From NCBI GenBank assembly GCA_037447605.1, contig CM074809.1:3157752-3221751 (forward strand): DNA of 64,000 nucleotides. The letters run 5' to 3'. The notes under the pieces were generated by a model. The model was given only the letters and a program-made list of their open reading frames with translations. It ran no database searches and was not told the DNA's origin. A program made the translations under genes and the position numbers. The DNA comes from Zygnema circumcarinatum. Lineage: Eukaryota; Streptophyta; Zygnematophyceae; Zygnematales; Zygnemataceae. The stretch's first letter is position 1; each line of letters begins with the position of its first letter. Positions 62,201 through 64,000 of this stretch are shown in pieces.

Positions 62201-63069
62201 GCATACGCAATGCCGGCTACTCTCTGTCCAGTTCCTTTTCAAGCTCTAGTAAGAACTCAGGACTCGCCTCTGCAGACGCATTTCCAAGCCCTACCCACCA
62301 CCGAATGTTGGGAAAGAGCAGCCTTACAGGGAGTCCAAAGTCGGGTCCTTTGGAGGCCACCTTCGACATGTCAGAGAGGGAGAAAGGGGTCAACAATGTG
62401 AGAAGAGTAGCGAGACTCCGTAGAGCATCCTCTCTCACTGCATCATTCTTGGAGGCTTCTCTCAGACAAGTAGGGTCTAGCCCATTGCACACTTCCCGAG
62501 GTGCAGCACTTGGTCCTGAACCCTTGAGTCAGCCAATCTTCACACTTAGCAACAGTGCAGGGGAGCTGGCTCAGCCTTCTGGACTTCGTTCCTGCGTGTC
62601 TGCACCGGCCGAAGGTTACCAAGAGCCCGTTTTGGAGACTCGACTTCTGAGAGCCTATCGCTCTCATTCTCACAAAAGTCTTCAGACTCATAGGGCAGCC
62701 CTCCATGCCAGCATCGACTTCCGGGATATTTCTTCTAAACCTTTGCCGACATCGAATTCTCGAGACCTTCAAGCTGCCCTGTGTGAAGGAGCCTCTCAGC
62801 AGTCGAAGCCAAAACCAGGATCTGCAGATGGTCAGAAGTCTTCCAGCAGTAAGGGAGGAGCAGAATCTCACCTCACAAGTAGTCCCATGGAAGGGACTTC
62901 GGTGGCTCGACGAAGTCACAAGAGAGGAGGTGGCAAGGTCGTCACTGCGGAAAAATCCCCCCGCTCCCTGTCAGCTAAGGTTACCCTAACTAAGGGGCTC
63001 GCTGAGAGACTAAGAGAACAGTCACAAGGGAGCCCTGAAGCAGTGAGTCTGCCAACCCTACCGCTGTAA
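59283..63069 (+). CDS. Degenerate soluble pyrophosphatase-like domain fused to a Ser-rich tail
   Basis: Two exons, 59283-60039 and 61589-63069, phase 1, 745 residues. Residues ~75-300 follow the family I inorganic pyrophosphatase order: YHDLPLHAGHGLLNFV, EYEAAENEPFTPLR, WNFGFLPQT, PVEVAELG, GEVYPVRPLGALCVVDGKGN, SWKILALAV, LSGTLHELQEWL and, across the intron, MANHVVDEAHAIWRQ. The metal-binding loop normally DNDPVD is replaced: a Gly/Glu/Arg-rich insert (residues ~149-167, encoded by a GGGAGG tract) leads into WRGPVEV, and the later second Asp is Ser (NHSWK). So hydrolysis is unlikely. Residues ~300-745 are Ser/Lys/Arg-rich, mostly disordered, with kinase-type RRRSLPP and RRASSL and a run of Ser at ~SSSFSSSS. 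Residues 1-70 may be a transit peptide. The 1.55-kb intron has a CT-rich tract at 60710-60960. A regulatory or scaffold role is inference. Confidence 0.8.
60710..60960 (+). repeat. CT-rich tract in intron
   Basis: Polypyrimidine-rich low-complexity sequence inside the single intron of the pyrophosphatase-like gene; no exon seen in it. Confidence 0.5.
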
Positions 63070-64000
63070 CTGAAGACTGAGTGGGGGACACGTAGAAGTA
63101 GTTTCGAAGTATGCTTCATTCTCTAATGAAAAAGTGTATTGGTCAGTTACCAGTTCCTTGGGCAACAGAGTGAAGGGTCCCAGGAGGAACGATGGGATAG
63201 GGACCGGGCGTTGCTTTTCTGCGGCGGTGTATCCTTAAAGAAATTATTTGTTCAAGGGCACGACTTGGTAGAAGGTTCCCGGCATCTTCCCAGGCGTTTG
63301 GAGTATATACAGCACTTAGAAAAAGTTTGGGGCTCGTATTTTCGAACTTCTACGAAAGCAAGCAAGTTATGTCTTTGTCAACGGAAGGTGGTTTGCTGAC
63401 ACACGCTCCCCACAGGGAACACTCTCTTGGAGCCGGTTCCATGCCTTTGGAAGTCCTGGCTCTTTGACGAGCGGAGATAAGCACTTCACTTTTTTTAGTG
63501 ACTGGCCAATGCTTGTTATGAAGTCGGCCGAGCTTCAGTCAGGAGAGAATGGACGAGTGTCTTTGGTCGTTTTTTTGGCTATATCTAGGGCTTTTCCAGT
63601 CAGGCCGTTGGCTTTTCTTGTGCCTGATAGAGCTCCTTGGAGCATGCTGCGAGGCTGCAGACGCTCGCCTATGCCCAACAATTTTCTTGCTCTTGCTATG
63701 CTTCCGAGGTTTCGTACGTTACCTCATGACTACTTATATTGGTGTTGTACCTACTACCGTCTATAAGGATAGCTATGCTTTGGTTCCCCCTTGTAACTAG
63801 TTCACCTTTGTCAACTAAAACCCACACACGTCTGATGTGGTGCACGGCTTGGTTTTATTGTGTTGTTACTGGCCATGACATTACATGACGTGAAAATTGG
63901 CGCAAGGTGGGAGTTGGGGGATTTAACACGCAATGGAATGCTCAGCACACATCGGATGCATCGGGAGCAGCCGCAGCCATTGAGAAAGCTGAAGACCCAT
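63070..64000 (+). other. 3' flank of the pyrophosphatase-like gene
   Basis: No convincing exon to the window end. Presumed 3' UTR and intergenic sequence with T-rich runs. Confidence 0.5.

Noticed and set aside
1-64000. tRNA, rRNA, retrotransposon or viral genes
   Set aside because: None recognised by eye on either strand; absence not proven without a search.

Overview
This is a nuclear segment from a green-lineage (plant or streptophyte-type algal) genome. The evidence is plastid-type proteins (an isoamylase of the ISA3 kind, a lumenal DUF1499 protein, a DnaJ-type zinc-finger protein), a SNAP33-type SNARE, many GT-AG introns of about 100-1500 bases, telo-box-like CCCTAA motifs and G-boxes near gene starts. 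Fairly high GC, gene density and short intergenic spaces would fit a charophyte-grade alga such as Klebsormidium or an early land plant, but the species cannot be fixed from the sequence. All gene models below were spliced by hand by matching reading frame, splice sites and family sequence; most junctions were confirmed by exon length and phase.

Layout, left to right: (+) plastid-type RNA pseudouridine synthase, 5' end cut by the window edge (81-3450); (-) acylamino-acid-releasing enzyme, 17 exons found (4489-13405); (+) DnaJ-type CxxC zinc-finger protein (16099-17631); (-) conserved plant protein of unknown function (17959-20247); (+) REX4-type DEDDh exonuclease, 10 exons (21240-25585); (-) plastid lumenal DUF1499 protein (25969-28165); (-) intronless secreted tandem-repeat protein (29718-30803); (+) histone H2A with one intron (33052-33610); (-) small multi-pass membrane protein (34643-35361); (+) HAD-superfamily hydrolase (36301-41483); (-) SNAP33-type Qb+Qc SNARE (42560-44873); (-) isoamylase ISA3-type, 18 exons (46539-55626); (+) degenerate soluble pyrophosphatase-like domain fused to a long Ser-rich tail (59283-63069). 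Strands nearly alternate, so most neighbours are divergent pairs sharing a promoter region or convergent pairs only 0.3-1 kb apart. There is no operon logic; these look like housekeeping, plastid-related and trafficking genes, with no single pathway.

The two most unusual loci are the secreted repeat protein (seven nearly identical 41-44 residue units, each with a very basic Lys/His/Trp block and an acidic block, the last unit cut short by a 2-base deletion) and the pyrophosphatase-like protein (fold landmarks kept, metal-binding aspartates lost and the active-site loop replaced by a Gly/Glu/Arg purine-repeat insertion, followed by about 490 residues of Ser-rich tail with RRxS-type sites). Non-coding structure of note: a 500-bp element with 30-nt terminal inverted repeats filled with CGTACTA-type repeats, many other GTAC-rich or palindromic patches upstream of genes, telomere-like motifs just upstream of three start codons, a G-box palindrome in a bidirectional promoter, a 178-bp direct duplication flanking one isoamylase exon, and a 0.5-kb field of CAACCATTGG-type inverted repeats.
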